A DNA stretch of 64,000 nt, taken from positions 1,426,001 through 1,490,000 of the forward strand of contig NC_064657.1 in NCBI RefSeq assembly GCF_001723175.1, written 5' to 3'. This document shows, one piece after another, positions 12,635-24,085 of the stretch. A model generated the notes under the pieces. It searched no databases. It saw nothing but the letters and a program-made list of their open reading frames with translations, and was not told the origin of the DNA. This DNA comes from Penicillium oxalicum (Eukaryota; Ascomycota; Eurotiomycetes; Eurotiales; Aspergillaceae). Numbering within the stretch: the stretch's first letter is position 1; every line of letters starts with the position of its first letter. Position numbers and translations under genes: made by a program.

Positions 12635-13370
12635 ATGAAATACTCCACATCTCTCGTGTCAATAGTGCTACTCTTGAGCAGTACCAGCTCTGCCGCATCA
12701 CTTTGGGGGTCACATAAGCCTTCATCCAACCAACAGCACCCACTCATCTCGACGCAAAGTCAACACTCAATCATGGACAAGCTGGTTCCAGACTTTCTTA
12801 AGCCTCAGGGCTCAGCGCCCAGCGAAGGTGTCGCTACTGGGGAAGACCGGCCCGTCGTATCAGACGTGCTCCCCAAGACAAAGGGAATCAACATCTTTGC
12901 CCAGCTTACTCGAGATTTTGATTCAGTTTCATCCCGCCTCAATGATGCTTCGCGCAATATCACAGTCCTTGCCCCGCGCAATAGTGCAGTGCAGTCTCTC
13001 CCCCGCAAGCCGTGGGAAGATCCCGAGGAATACGCCAAGTTTGGAGAGGTGAATGCGTATGAAGGTGGTGATGGCAAGGAGCGTGCTAGAGACAATCTAC
13101 GCCGGTTTGTCGAGGCTCATATCATTCCTGTCAGCCCGTGGCAAGCAGACGAGGAAGTTGAGAGTCTGGCTGGGAAAAAGCTGAAATGGACGAAAGATGG
13201 AGACAAGGTCATTGTAAGCTTTCTTTGCGGACACCTGATAAAGAAAATCATGGCTGATGCGTGATTCATAGTTGCAACCGGACAATATTGAAGTGGAAGC
13301 AGTGGCTGAGAAAGTAGCGAATGGGGAAGTCTGGATACTGAATGGGGTGGTCGGCTCCAAGTCGGGATAA
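12635..13370 (+). CDS. Secreted fasciclin (FAS1)-domain protein
   Basis: Two exons (12635-13213, 13272-13370) give 225 residues; the intron starts GTAAGC and ends CATAG. The start MKYSTSLVSIVLLLSSTSSA is a clear signal peptide: a basic residue, a hydrophobic core and a small-residue cleavage site. One FAS1-like domain spans about residues 75-220, with the segments ITVLAPRNSAV (H1-type), VEAHIIP (H2-like) and a C-terminal VWILNGVVGS strand. This order is typical of short fungal fasciclin proteins linked to cell surface or vacuole. An in-frame ATG lies upstream (12578 frame), but the signal peptide argues for 12635. Substrate or partner is unknown. It is divergent from mms19. Confidence 0.85.
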
Positions 13371-13603
13371 TCGTGCTAGAAATACTAACGACTTGACGAG
13401 GTTACAAGCATTATGATATAATGCAGACCAATTATTGAACAGACCTAGCAGCTTTGGCAAACAATATAGTGGCCATTCAATTCTTTTGTAGAACATGATC
13501 TCTCTCGAACTTTCCTCAGGAATGCATCGAGTGTCCGTCCCTCTATAGCTGCGAAATGTACACATGTCTGAGCCTCGCGGGGTTTGTCGATTCTGCATGT
13601 TGC

Positions 13604-14684
13604 TCAGTTCATATCCGAGGCAAAGTTTTGAAGGACTCGCTCTTCAACACCATCGAGGATGCAGAAATGTTCCATGACTTCCAGATTCTCCGCCTCGGCC
13701 AGGAATAACTTATCAGGATCTTGGCCAGGCTGCATGGGATTCATCATTGCGGCAGGGTTCGCCATTCCCATTTGCTGGGCCATCTGGTTGGCAGCTGATA
13801 AACCCAGTCAGTAAAAGTCATGGTGACAGTGTGCAAATGGCTGCTTGATCTTGGGGTGGAGACTCACCATTGTCACTACCCAGAATGAATCCAAAGACGG
13901 ACTGCAGACCCATCAAATTCAAAAAGTACCATGACAGGCTAGACACCCATTGCACGTCAAGGTCACGGGTCATGACACCGGACTGAAGCATGGACTTGAA
14001 GCGAATCGTCAATGGGAAGGGTAATTTCACTGCAGTTATCCATTAGCACCGGCTCCACAGCGAGGGCAATAAAGTTTGCAGAAACCCCACGTACAGATCA
14101 CAAAACCGGAGAAAAAGGCATTGATCCAACTCATGATCAAGGTCTGAGGAATCATCATCATCATGTTTCCCTTGAGCATCCCCATCATGGCTTCCATGCC
14201 CGCTGGATCCGTCATTGGGTTCGCTGGCGGCTGGCCACGGTTGTTGGGGTCTTTCAGGAATGCGCCAGTCCGGAATCCATTGATCAAATAGTTCCTGCGA
14301 GCCTCAAACGACTCGCGGTCTAGTACAGCACATCCGTGGTTTCGGAGATTCACACCGCGAAGGAGAGCGTGCCGTTCACGAGACTCGGCCAGTGTCGAGG
14401 CAGACTTCGGGGGTGTGTTCATGAGAACTGTGGCATAGTGGCGGAGGATACCGGTCAGAATCTGGTCATAAAAAAACAAATGTAAGTCGTCGTCAAGCTC
14501 GTGATTGCTTCAATCGTTCTCAGGCACAGAGCCATACCATAACCACCGAAATAGGGAACAGAATCCAGTAACTGCATGATCAATGTTAGCCCTCAAGCGC
14601 GCGCGGGTATCTATTCTAAGCCAGCGGTTCTCACAAGAGGGCTGGATCCCGAAGGATGGTCTGCTCAACACCTTGAGCCGCCAT
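13604..14684 (-). CDS. EMC3: ER membrane protein complex subunit 3 (EMC3)
   Basis: Five exons (14684-14635, 14571-14538, 14461-14095, 14029-13868, 13794-13604) join in frame to 267 residues, the usual EMC3 length. The blocks [46 protein letters not shown] and [12 protein letters not shown] identify the family. Three hydrophobic segments and the Met-rich cytosolic loop are visible. EMC3 belongs to the Oxa1/YidC/Get1 superfamily and forms the insertase core of the EMC, which places tail-anchored and multi-pass proteins into the ER membrane (established). The gene is divergent from SPC2, whose start lies 296 bp away, and the two share a promoter with inverted CCAAT boxes. Identification is firm. 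Confidence 0.95.
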
Positions 14685-14782
14685 GATGTTCGATCGAGGT
14701 GAGCAAGAATGGCAGTTGGACGAGGACCGACGAGTGAGTCTGGGGCTGCGGAGGGGGGAGGTGAAAGCGAAGATGGGATGGA

Positions 14783-14805
14783 GCCAATGACAGCACCTCA
14801 TTGGC
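14783..14805. promoter_or_regulatory. Inverted pair of CCAAT boxes in the EMC3/SPC2 promoter
   Basis: A perfect 8-bp inverted repeat, GCCAATGA and TCATTGGC, is separated by 7 bp. Each arm holds a CCAAT box, one on each strand. It lies about 100 bp from the EMC3 start and about 175 bp from the SPC2 start. CCAAT boxes are bound by the HAP/AnCF complex in Aspergillus (established); joint control of both genes is inference. Confidence 0.6.
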
Positions 14806-14980
14806 CCGCCTGAGCTCCAGCTGTCTCCAAAGGGCCACGCCGCCGCAACGTATGCTCCTTGCGATAAACACCGCGATCTCGACTCGTCAATTTAGATCAT
14901 TCGGACGCTTGATCTACTATTCTGGAACAGAATATCGGATTTGCGTTATATTTGAATATCAAGCTTCAATCTCAGCCACC

Positions 14981-15740
14981 ATGACAGACCCAAAAATTCC
15001 TATCTATTCAACCAACGGTCAGTGACACCCTCGTTCGGTCGGATTCCCTGACCGATCTCAGGCTCGAGGCGCGAAGATTTCCATGACGCTGATATTCCAG
15101 TAAACTCTAGAACTAAAATCGACAAGTGACGATGCTCTTCTTCCATATCTGACCAACCTCCCTGCTCCATACACCTTTTCTGCCGATAACACCAAAAGCA
15201 ACATCCGGTTCCTACTTGGGTACAGTGCTGTCGCAATCGCAGCAGGCACATTTTATGCGGACCGCAAACTCGGCTGGGAGGCGACGACATCGCCATGGAT
15301 CATTATCGCCGTGGTCACTTATTTTGCCTTGAACAGTGTCCTGACATTCTGGATTTGGGCTGTGGAGGCCGGGGAGGTCTTCAACGGAAAACGCAAGTCC
15401 GGGGAAACTGTGAGTACATAACCTCTTCCTCATCGCCGGTTATCCAAGGGGAAGGAAACGGGGCTGACAAAACTCTGTGAACGAAAAGATATCCATCTCC
15501 ACGTCTGCAAAGAAGCACTCTGTTCTGTACAAAGTACACGTTGTATACAAATCGCCTACGGGAAAGGTCCTGCAGGAAAAGAAGCTCGAAGCACCTTTCA
15601 CTAAATGGTTCTCTGCCGACGGTGTCTTCCACCCAGAGCCGTATCGCAAATGGCTGGCAAGTGAGGTCGACGTGCTCCGTCTGGCAGCAAAGGAGAATGA
15701 GAAAAGAATTGGTGGTGCTTCCGCAGTTGTTGGAAACTAA
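14981..15740 (+). CDS. SPC2: Signal peptidase complex subunit 2 (SPC2/SPC25)
   Basis: Three exons (14981-15017, 15111-15409, 15489-15740) join in frame to 195 residues. After a short cytosolic start there are two close membrane segments at about residues 50-66 and 80-103 (LLGYSAVAIAAGTFYADRKL; PWIIIAVVTYFALNSVL), the hallmark of SPC2. A cytosolic beta-rich tail follows, with YKVHVVYKSP and a FTKWFSADGVFHPEPYRKWL motif. SPC2 supports signal peptide cleavage in the ER and links the complex to the translocon (established for yeast and mammals). The gene is head-to-head with EMC3, another ER membrane biogenesis factor. The ATG is in a CCACCATG context. Identification is firm. Confidence 0.94.
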
Positions 15741-16118
15741 GAAGTCTGTGATATTGCTGCGGCGAATCTTGTGAAGTGGCTACGAGATGGCTGTGTCATG
15801 CCAGATACGGAAATACATCACATGTCAAATCAGACTGGCCAGCAACAATCTGTATTCTCGAATCAAAATGGGCGGAATATTTAAGCATCCAGATCTGGCT
15901 GAAGATTCATTGTTCTGGGATTGGGGACGACCTCAAGGCTGCCGCCCATTTGTAAGTCAAGCATCAATTTTGTGAAAGATGAAAAAAGATCATAGAATAA
16001 GTGACAGTGAAGATGTAGGGTGCGCAAAGTATTCGAGGTGGCTAAAGACAAAAAATTCTATATGGAACTTTTTCAACGTATAGTATCATGTCAACCAACA
16101 GTCAGATATACGAGGCCC
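15741..16118. other. Convergent 3' region between SPC2 and MTD1
   Basis: About 380 bp between the stops of two convergent genes, presumably their overlapping or adjacent 3' UTRs. No gene was recognised. Confidence 0.5.
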
Positions 16119-17475
16119 TCAGGAATTGGCTTCCAGAGTACCCGGTCGCTCGGTTGCAGCAGCAGGTTGGACATTGTCCAATCGGCGGTTCTGGACAAGT
16201 CTCTGTTTTGTTCCTTTGTCAGTGTCCTTGAAGGTTGGAGATGTGGTTCAAATGCAGGGGCAATCATACCAGCAGGTTTCGCAGCAAGACCACAATAGTC
16301 ACCTTGCCAATGGAAGGCACGAAGATGGAAGCCTTCTCCTTGACCTCGGGGCCGAAGTTCTAGGAGGAAATGTGAGTACATACGCCGACTTGGAGGATAG
16401 ACTAGCGAAAACTCACCCTTTCGCTGCTAAAGTTGATGCAAACGGCTCCTTCGCGGAGGAGGCTGGTGTCGAACTTGTACTTGTCACCAGGTACACCCGA
16501 GATAACAACATCACACAGAGGTGCGACGTCCTTGAGAGTAGCACCCTCCATATCAACAACCTCGTGACGGCGGTTCTTCAGACCCTCACCTCGGGTGAAC
16601 TTTTGAACGCCAGTGATGTCAACGCTGTAGACGCAAGCGCCATCATTTGCCAAGAGTGCGGCCAGAGGACGACCAACGACTTCTGAGCGGTTCACAACAC
16701 AAATGGTGTGACCGTGTAGCCGGTTACCATAGGGCAAGATGGTGTTGTAGATGTTCAGGTACTCGAGAATCTTAATGTTGGCGAGCGGAGTGCAGGGCAA
16801 AATGCTCTTTTGGCGCTTGGTCTCGGGGTCCAGGAAACGAACATTTTGATACATGTTGAAGATATAGCGGTGACTGAGACCCTCGACGTCCTTTCCGACA
16901 TCGACTATCTGCTGCAGGTACTGGTCTTGGCGGTTGTTGAAGATCGGGTAGTAGACGATGATGCCGTCGACGTCAGCATCGGCGTTGGCGGCGATGATCG
17001 CCTCCTCGATATCATCGCGGGAAACTTCACGAAGGGAGTACTTGAAGCCACTGTCAAGGAAGGAGATGTTATTTCGGAGTACTCTTGCCGTGATGGTGGC
17101 AGCGCGTGTCAAAAAACCCATGCCGTTTGCTTATCGCCAGCCCGATAGATGGGCCGATGGAGGGGCCGATAGGAGGGGCATGGGCGATGCAATTACGGGC
17201 AATTCACCCAGCAACCTCTTTCGCATTTCGACATAAAGCAATTGAAGATAGCGCTTGAAAGAGAACAGCGCAACTTACTGTTCTTCACAAGTCTTCTGCG
17301 TCCACTGCGCATACATCAGCGCAGCGGGGTCATTGTTTGCGAGGAAGCCGACCAAATGCGGCGGCTTCTCGAGGGTCTTCAGACCCTCCTGGACCTCCTG
17401 GAGCAGAACATTGGCAACATGCTTTGAGAGCATCACCTTACAGGAGGTTTGAGAGGAAGATGTAGGAGCCGACAT
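16119..17475 (-). CDS. MTD1: NAD-dependent methylenetetrahydrofolate dehydrogenase (MTD1)
   Basis: Four exons (17475-17279, 17050-16417, 16359-16270, 16202-16119) join in frame to 334 residues. Key family segments are VDGIIVYYPIFNNRQDQYLQQ, KDVEGL, CVVNRSEVVGRPLAALLAN (Rossmann-type dinucleotide-binding region) and FGPEVKEKASIFVPSIGK. The enzyme oxidises 5,10-methylenetetrahydrofolate to 5,10-methenyltetrahydrofolate with NAD+ in the cytosol, feeding one-carbon units to purine synthesis (established for yeast Mtd1). It is the monofunctional type with no formate-tetrahydrofolate ligase domain. The start at 17475 begins MSAPTSSSQ; a second in-frame ATG at 17517 would add 14 residues. The promoter has a TATCGATA palindrome about 100 bp upstream. 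Identification is firm. Confidence 0.94.
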
Positions 17476-17570
17476 GACGACTTTTGAAATGTGAAGACTC
17501 GAGAATATGGTTGACAATGTCTTTATGACACTTGCGGGGATTTGCGATGCTGACAGAAAAAGATTGATCG

Positions 17571-17582
17571 CTTATCGATAAG
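17571..17582. promoter_or_regulatory. CTTATCGATAAG palindrome upstream of MTD1
   Basis: A perfect 12-bp palindrome lies about 96 bp upstream of the MTD1 start codon. It shares its core with the motif in the mms19 promoter at 12522. Its role as a regulatory site is inferred from position and recurrence. Confidence 0.45.
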
Positions 17583-19561
17583 AAAGTAAATCCCGCATCC
17601 GTTCGGACAACCGGGTCAAAAGTGCAGGTACCACAACGTCGGCCGAGAAAGCAGACGCATTGTTTCGGGTGTATTTCGCTCGCTAATTACATGTTTGCAA
17701 ACATTCTAAGCTATGTGGTCACCTGTTTTTGCTTGCTTGTCTTGTATTTACCTCAGAGCTGACAGAATCGAGCTAGCATACCCTGAAATATACCCCTCCT
17801 TGAAGCCTGATGTTGAATTGTAGGTCTGCGCGCATTCAAAACGAACCAATATAGTCTAGATTTTTGTACCAATAGACTCCTACCCGGACAGACAGACGGC
17901 CCTGAACTTACACCATCATTACAGTCGAGCCCGGGAGATAATGCTCAACATTCATTTGCATTTTGATGTACATTGATTCAGGCTGAGGATGGTTTCGATA
18001 CAGTTGCTGTCCATGAACTACCACCTAGCCTTATACCACATGGATACTACCTTCCGTACTAGGTGAGGTGCGCCACGCTTACTCGCGGTATATGTGTTCA
18101 AGACTGGGCTACCGCTTGAATATTCATAGCATCCAGTTATCTGCTCGCCGAATGGATATGACAGGCTTTGCTGAGAACGATCGTAGGGCGGGGATTCCAT
18201 CAGCCATTCATTATGATGCTTCAGTCACTGAGATGTTCTTCCCCCTCCATATATTGTCCTTCCTTCAGTATCAGTAGACGAGCTCTTCGTTCTTTCCATC
18301 TGTCCCACCTGGGGGAAATGACGTGCTTGCCAATCTTCAGCAAACGCTCTTGCTGTAATCGTAAGGTTGGCTGTTTCCTATCACCTCAGCCGAGTGAAGA
18401 AACCAAGGCATTAACAGCAGCATAAGCCACATAGGTGGTGTGGTCATGGCCGGCTTGCTGTAAATCACTCCGGTCTGGGAATTATTTCCACGAAATATCC
18501 GCTACTTACAGCATTTTGGTCATGAACCTAGCTATCAAGTCCTAGGTACTCGTGATTTTTTGACGCATAAAGCTGGAGCCTAATCCATCTACCCAGCGAC
18601 TCGAGGAAGTGAAGTCGAAAGGACCCATTCCACCGACCTAAAACTTGGTGAATCTTGTAACCGCTCGTCAGTATGGATCCAATTGCTCATGGTCACGGAC
18701 GGAAACGCTTTAGTACTGCAGCCCGAAGCCATAGGTAGTGTGGGATATGAGACATTGGGGTGAATATCAGCTTGGCACCCACATACGGGCAGCACTCAGG
18801 TGGTTCCCTTCATTCTAGCCTACGAAATGCTGAAGGTCCATTCAAAATCATGTAGGTAATAGGATTAGCCCAGCCCGGTTGAGGTTGATTCTCATGAGAG
18901 TAGAATGGCACGGCTGCCCAGGGAGCCAATTGACCTACCAGCCTGGCTCCTGTAAATCCATCAATGCTGACATTGTCAACTCACAGCCAGCTACATAATC
19001 TTGGAATCTTGGTTCTACGGCTAGTTCTGGTACACTTCTGCTTCATACGTTTCTCTGGGGGGAAGGGGGGTTGGAAATTGGGCGGAACAAAGGAAATAAA
19101 TTGCGAATCCATCATGGAGAGACACCATGGAGACCAGATAGAAGATGGACTGGTCCGTCCTCCCATCTCGCGCTCCCCGATGCGCGGAAATAATCTAAAC
19201 GTACAGGATATAATCACATTTTGGCAGCCCACCCATTCAATCCAGTATGTAGTCCAGACCAATCTTGCTCTCAAGTGCGCCGAGTGTAGAAAGACCAAGG
19301 ACATAATCTCCTTTTCCCGGATCACAGTCGACGACGCATGCTTTTACATCGCTCTACGATCCAGTACTCTGTGAAATCGTGTCTCGAGGGTTCCGACCCA
19401 TAAACACGGAAAGAAAGAGAAGCCGAGTGGAACAGAACGAAACAATGGGGTCAAAATTGTACAAGCTATCTTGTCTATCCACACAGAGCCACAACGAATT
19501 AAGAATGACCCCCGTAATTGCTTTTCGAAAAGGGAATCACTCAACCAACTTCGTAGTGCAT
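17583..19561. other. Two-kilobase intergenic region between MTD1 and ATP1
   Basis: It contains the distal promoter of MTD1 and the 3' UTR of ATP1, whose stop is at 19562. Short stop-free frames (for example 18964-19374) have no codon bias or family resemblance. No tRNA, repeat or transposon ends were seen. Confidence 0.5.
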
Positions 19562-21753
19562 CTATGCGTTGAAAGAGCTGTTGAAGTCACCAATGACCTT
19601 CTTGAGCTTCTCCTCAAGCTCCTTGGAGACCTGGCCCTCCTTCTCGATGGCCTCCTGGATCTCGGGGTGGCTGCTCTTCAGGTGAGCGAGGAGGTCAGAC
19701 TCCCACTGGAGAACCTTGGCGACGGGGATGGAGTCAAGGAGACCGTTGACACCGGCGAAGATAAGGGGAACCATGTCGGAAACGGCCATGGGGGAGTACT
19801 GCTTCTGCTTGAGCAGCTCAGTCAGACGCTCACCACGGGCAAGAGTCTGCTTGGTGGAGGCATCAAGATCGGAACCGAACTGGGCGAAAGCGGCAACCTC
19901 ACGGTACTGGGCGAGGAAGAGCTTCAGGGAACCGGCGACCTGCTTCATGGCCTTGACCTGGGCAGCGGAACCGACACGGGAGACGGACAGACCGACGTTA
20001 ATGGCGGGACGGATACCCTTGTAGAACAGCTCAGACTCCAAGAAGATCTGACCGTCGGTAATGGAAATGACGTTGGTAGGAATGTAGGCAGACACGTCAC
20101 CACCCTGGGTCTCAATGATGGGAAGGGCAGTCAGGGAACCACCGCCGTGGGTCTTGTTGTTCATCTTGGCGGCACGCTCCAGGAGACGGGAGTGCAGGTA
20201 GAAAACGTCACCGGGGTAAGCCTCACGACCGGGGGGACGGCGGAGAAGCAGGGACATCTGACGGTAAGCGACGGCCTGCTTGGACAGGTCGTCGTAGATG
20301 ATGACGGCGTGACGGCCGTTGTCACGGAACCACTCACCCATGGCGCAGCCAGTGAAGGGAGCGAGGTACTGCAGGGGAGCGGCCTCGGAGGCAGTGGCAG
20401 CAACGACGATGGAGTACTTCATGGCATCCTGCTCCTCGAGGGTCTTGACGAGCTGAGCGACGGTGGAACGCTTCTGACCGACGGCAACGTAGATACAGTA
20501 GAGCTTCTTGGACTCGTCGCCGGTGTTGTTCCAACGCTTCTGGTTGAGCATGGTGTCCAGAGCGACGGCGGTCTTACCAGTCTGACGGTCACCAATGATC
20601 AACTCACGCTGACCACGGCCGATGGGAACCATGGAGTCGACACACTTCATACCAGTCTGGACGGGCTGGTTGACGGACTGACGGGGAAGGATACCGGGGG
20701 CCTTCAGCTGGGAACGGCGCTTCTCCTTGGCGTTGAGGGGACCCTTGCCGTCAATGGGGTTACCGAGACCGTCGACAACACGGCCGAGCAGCTCGGGACC
20801 GACGGGCACATCAACCTAATAGGCATCATTAGCACGCACTGAGGATAAGAAGCAAGGGAAGGCGGTCCATGTTCACACATAAACCAGCCCCCTTAGTAGA
20901 CATGATGAGAGGGTATGGTGACATACAATCTCACCGGTACGCTTGACGGTCTCACCCTCCTTGACGAGACGGTCGGAACCGAAAAGCACAACACCGACCT
21001 GGCCGGCCTCGAGGTTCATGCACATACCCTTGACACCGGAGGCGAACCTGTATCGATTGTTAGTGACATTGGGAATGCCAAGACTTTCTCATAGAAAGGG
21101 ATATCACGTACTCAACCAGCTCCTCAGCCTGGACGTTGGTCATGCCGTGGACACGGGCAATACCGTCACTGTTCAATACTAGTCAGTCACTGGCGCCTTT
21201 TTTTGGTCGTTTGATGGATGGCGTTGCGGGCGCTTTAGCCGGAAGGTGTCGAGGTATCGAATTTTTCCATTCCCGGACAACGCTAGTAATTTATCGTATT
21301 GACGTACCCAACGGACAGAACGCGACCAGTCTCGGCGAGACCAGCCTCCTCCTGGACACCACGGATGCGCTGCTCCAAGATGGAGGAGACCTCGGTGGGC
21401 TGGGCCTTGGCCTCGGCGGCGTAGGAGCGAACCTGCTTAGAGGCACCGGCGAGGGGGCCGGGAACAGCCGCGCGGACCTGAAACGGAAACGAGAGAAAAA
21501 CTTGTCAACGAGATGATTCCCAAGCCACCACGTAATAATGTCATCCTCAATGGTTGTTCGAAGGTTGGAGATAGGATTCAACGACCGATCGAGCTCGAAT
21601 TCGAGATGGAAAATGGTCGGAGACAGGGCGATCGCGATGAGGACATATGGACGAGGATGACCAGTACGGAATTGAACTCACCGAGGCGACACGGCCAGTG
21701 GCCGAGACGGCCGCGACGGAGCGGCTGGACTGCCGCAGAGCGTTCCTGAACAT
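19562..21753 (-). CDS. ATP1: Mitochondrial ATP synthase subunit alpha (F1)
   Basis: Five exons (21753-21682, 21477-21308, 21168-21112, 21047-20927, 20815-19562) join in frame to 557 residues, the expected length. The N-terminus [21 protein letters not shown] is an Arg/Ser-rich mitochondrial presequence. The mature protein shows the beta-barrel start, the P-loop GDRQTGKTA, the [25 protein letters not shown] block and the [10 protein letters not shown] segment carrying the arginine finger. Alpha subunits alternate with beta in the F1 hexamer; they hold non-catalytic nucleotide sites and supply the arginine finger to catalysis (established). Codon choice is extreme (nearly all third positions C or G), the signature of high expression. 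This bias also produces a long stop-free frame on the opposite strand. Identification is firm. Confidence 0.98.
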
Positions 21754-22705
21754 TGTGAATGAGGAGGAGTTCAGAGGGTGAGAGGATGGAATTCTCTGAA
21801 TGAGAGATGTAATTGGGGAGAGGAGGATCGGAGAGGAGAGAGAAGGTTGTGGACGGGTGGGAAGGGAGAGCTTTGTCGGTCGGGGGGAGGCCAGGATTCT
21901 CAGGACTCGCGCTAAACCATTTCAGGCTGTGAGCGCTCCGATGTGGCCCTAGTGCGGACCCTCACCACCGTGTCTTCTTTTGAGGCTAACTACAATATCA
22001 AGCCTACTCTTTCTTGTCTGAGCTTCTTAAACTTGATCAATCCGAATTCTGTACCTCCCATTTGACTCCAAGAACAAATTTTCTCTCGTTGCGGGTGCGA
22101 AGCTGTTGACCGTCTGTTTTCTGAAAGCGGCCCTGCTCATTCCGTTTTTTTCTCTTGTCGGAAGGGCGGGATCTCACACCCATCCACCGTCCAATGATAT
22201 GCTTAGGTAATACCTTTCGTCACGGCAACCGTCCTTCCAGGCACGGCATCTGTATGGGAAGACTGGCGGCCCTGGAGCGGACTGGTCGGTGTACCTGAAC
22301 CTCTTCCAGGTGTACATGGATGGGGGTCACTAAGGGAGGCTTATCTTTAAATGATCAATGGATATTCCCCAAAAATGATACAACACAGCGCTTGCCCGAA
22401 TGATGACTTCACAGATACTCCTAAGAAAATGCGTCGCTCCTCTCGCCCGGGTCCCTGCCCCAGCCCCAAACAAGCCAAGGCACCTGCGTGTTGGCCATTC
22501 TGTCACACCTCGACGAGGGTCCATGCAACCCCCGCACGAGCACACTGTTTCGTCGATGCAATCGCACACCTGAGGTACGTGAGACATCTCTGCCCTTGTC
22601 TCTCGGTATTATCGTCGTCTTATGAAACCTCTGGATCCGAAGAGGCCGAGGAATCGATCTCTTCGCCAGCCCTCCGAGGATTCAAGGCCCATCAACAAAG
22701 AGCCT
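21754..22705. other. ATP1 promoter and MPO1 3' region
   Basis: About 950 bp. Next to the ATP1 start lies a purine-rich tract (GAGGAG/GAGAGG, about 21755-21890) that would read as a pyrimidine-rich leader in the ATP1 mRNA direction, common before highly expressed fungal genes. The part nearer 22700 holds the 3' UTR of the MPO1-like gene. No other gene was recognised. Confidence 0.5.
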
Positions 22706-23480
22706 TCACTTTGCTGCTTGGGCCTTCTGCTCCTTGCGAAACTTGGCTATCTCCATCTCAACATTCTTGTCCATCCGCGCCTTAAGCTCGGGGCGATAGC
22801 CGAAGAAGAAGAGGACCTCCATCCAGACAAACAGTGGCGCAAGAAGCAATGCCTGCACCAGATTGTCCAAAAGAGCCGGAGCGCGACCCTCAAATTTCCC
22901 GTGGCCGACGAACTGGGCCAGCCACGAGACAACATGGATGCCAGCGGCCCAGTAATTGACATCTGCGCCGTATGTTCCAAGAAGATAATTCCCGACCGCC
23001 GCGAAGCAAATCACTAGCGGAGCCAATAGACCGCCCGCGCATGGCTCAAGGAGGATGTAGAAAAAGGCGTATATAAAAGCTCCGATGGTGCCGGCATTCA
23101 AAGGAAGGTAGTTGGACGTCAAGATATCCGGAGTCGGGGCCAGTGTTGGGCAGTTACACGCCTATAGAATTGGGCCGATCGTCAGTTCACCCAGCGCGGA
23201 CCAAACCCCGAATGACAGGATCGTCGAACTCACCAGTACGATTCCCGTGAAGAGCAGGATGGGCACGCAAGTAATATGGATGGCAACATTTACCTAAGCT
23301 TTCTTGTCAGTCACCAGGAGGGGACATCGCGATACTAGGTAGTGTAGACCATCATACGGGGTTATTGTGATACGCTCCATACTATGGAATTGTTAGCCAC
23401 GGTCCCGACTACAAAATCAACCTGGCCGGAAAAGGTCGGAAACTCACAAAGAGCAGCTGTTTCTCGAGGTTCAACGCCAT
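22706..23480 (-). CDS. MPO1: MPO1-like 2-hydroxy fatty acid dioxygenase (DUF962)
   Basis: Four exons (23480-23448, 23380-23357, 23293-23234, 23161-22706) join in frame to 190 residues. The first two are only 33 and 24 bases. The family segments are FYGAYHNNPVNVAIHIT near the start and AAGIHVVSWLAQFVGHGKFEGRAPAL in the middle. These carry the histidines (YH, IH, IH, GH) expected to bind iron. Four to five hydrophobic spans predict an ER membrane protein. Yeast Mpo1 is an Fe(II)-dependent dioxygenase that shortens 2-hydroxy fatty acids by one carbon during phytosphingosine breakdown (established). The same role here is inferred from conserved residues. The protein ends in a Lys-rich tail. Identification at family level is firm. 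Confidence 0.88.
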
Positions 23481-24077
23481 CTCGAAGGACTAGCCAGCAA
23501 AGCAAGAAAGGGGGTGGGGAAGGTGAAGTTGGTGGAAGCTGAGGACACGATGCTAGACGAGGTCCTTCCCAGGGCAGAGCTACATCATCAACTGTTCGAC
23601 TCGCCAAGTGGTGCAATCAGACATCGCACCGCTGGCACGCCGGTGCTGGGGCCGAGGGACAGATGCTGTGTTTGTGTACGGTACAGCCCGTTCCCGACGG
23701 CGCTGTATTGTAACACAGATTGTAAGATTACCAGACGTCGGAGTTCTGCGGGCGCCGGGATCTACGCCATAATACGTACCTACCTAGGACCAACCTGCCT
23801 TGCATGACAAGCGCTATTGATTTCGAAGGATATCCGAATATCTGTCCTGTGAGATGAATGAATGAATGTTAGTGTATATTCCCGATGCTTCATTCCTCAA
23901 ATTGTGACAGCGAGATAAAGTATGTTGATAATACCTCCACCAAGCGCAGCAGAGTTGCTGTACTTCAGGTCACATTCTCTAATTGAGAAGATTCCAGCTT
24001 TTGAACTGGACAAGGCAGTGACCTGTTGAACTTCTACTTCTAGAACATGCCGTCAAATGCATGTGCTCGTCAGATTA

Positions 24078-24085
24078 TCACGTGA
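24078..24085. promoter_or_regulatory. TCACGTGA palindrome
   Basis: A perfect E-box palindrome in the MPO1/RPB7 intergenic region, about 1.3 kb from RPB7 and 0.6 kb from MPO1. Such sites bind bHLH factors; the target gene is uncertain. Confidence 0.35.

Noticed and set aside
19379..20842. 487-codon open frame antisense to ATP1
   Set aside because: It mirrors the highly biased third-position G/C codons of ATP1 on the other strand, is dominated by L, G, V and T, and lacks family features.
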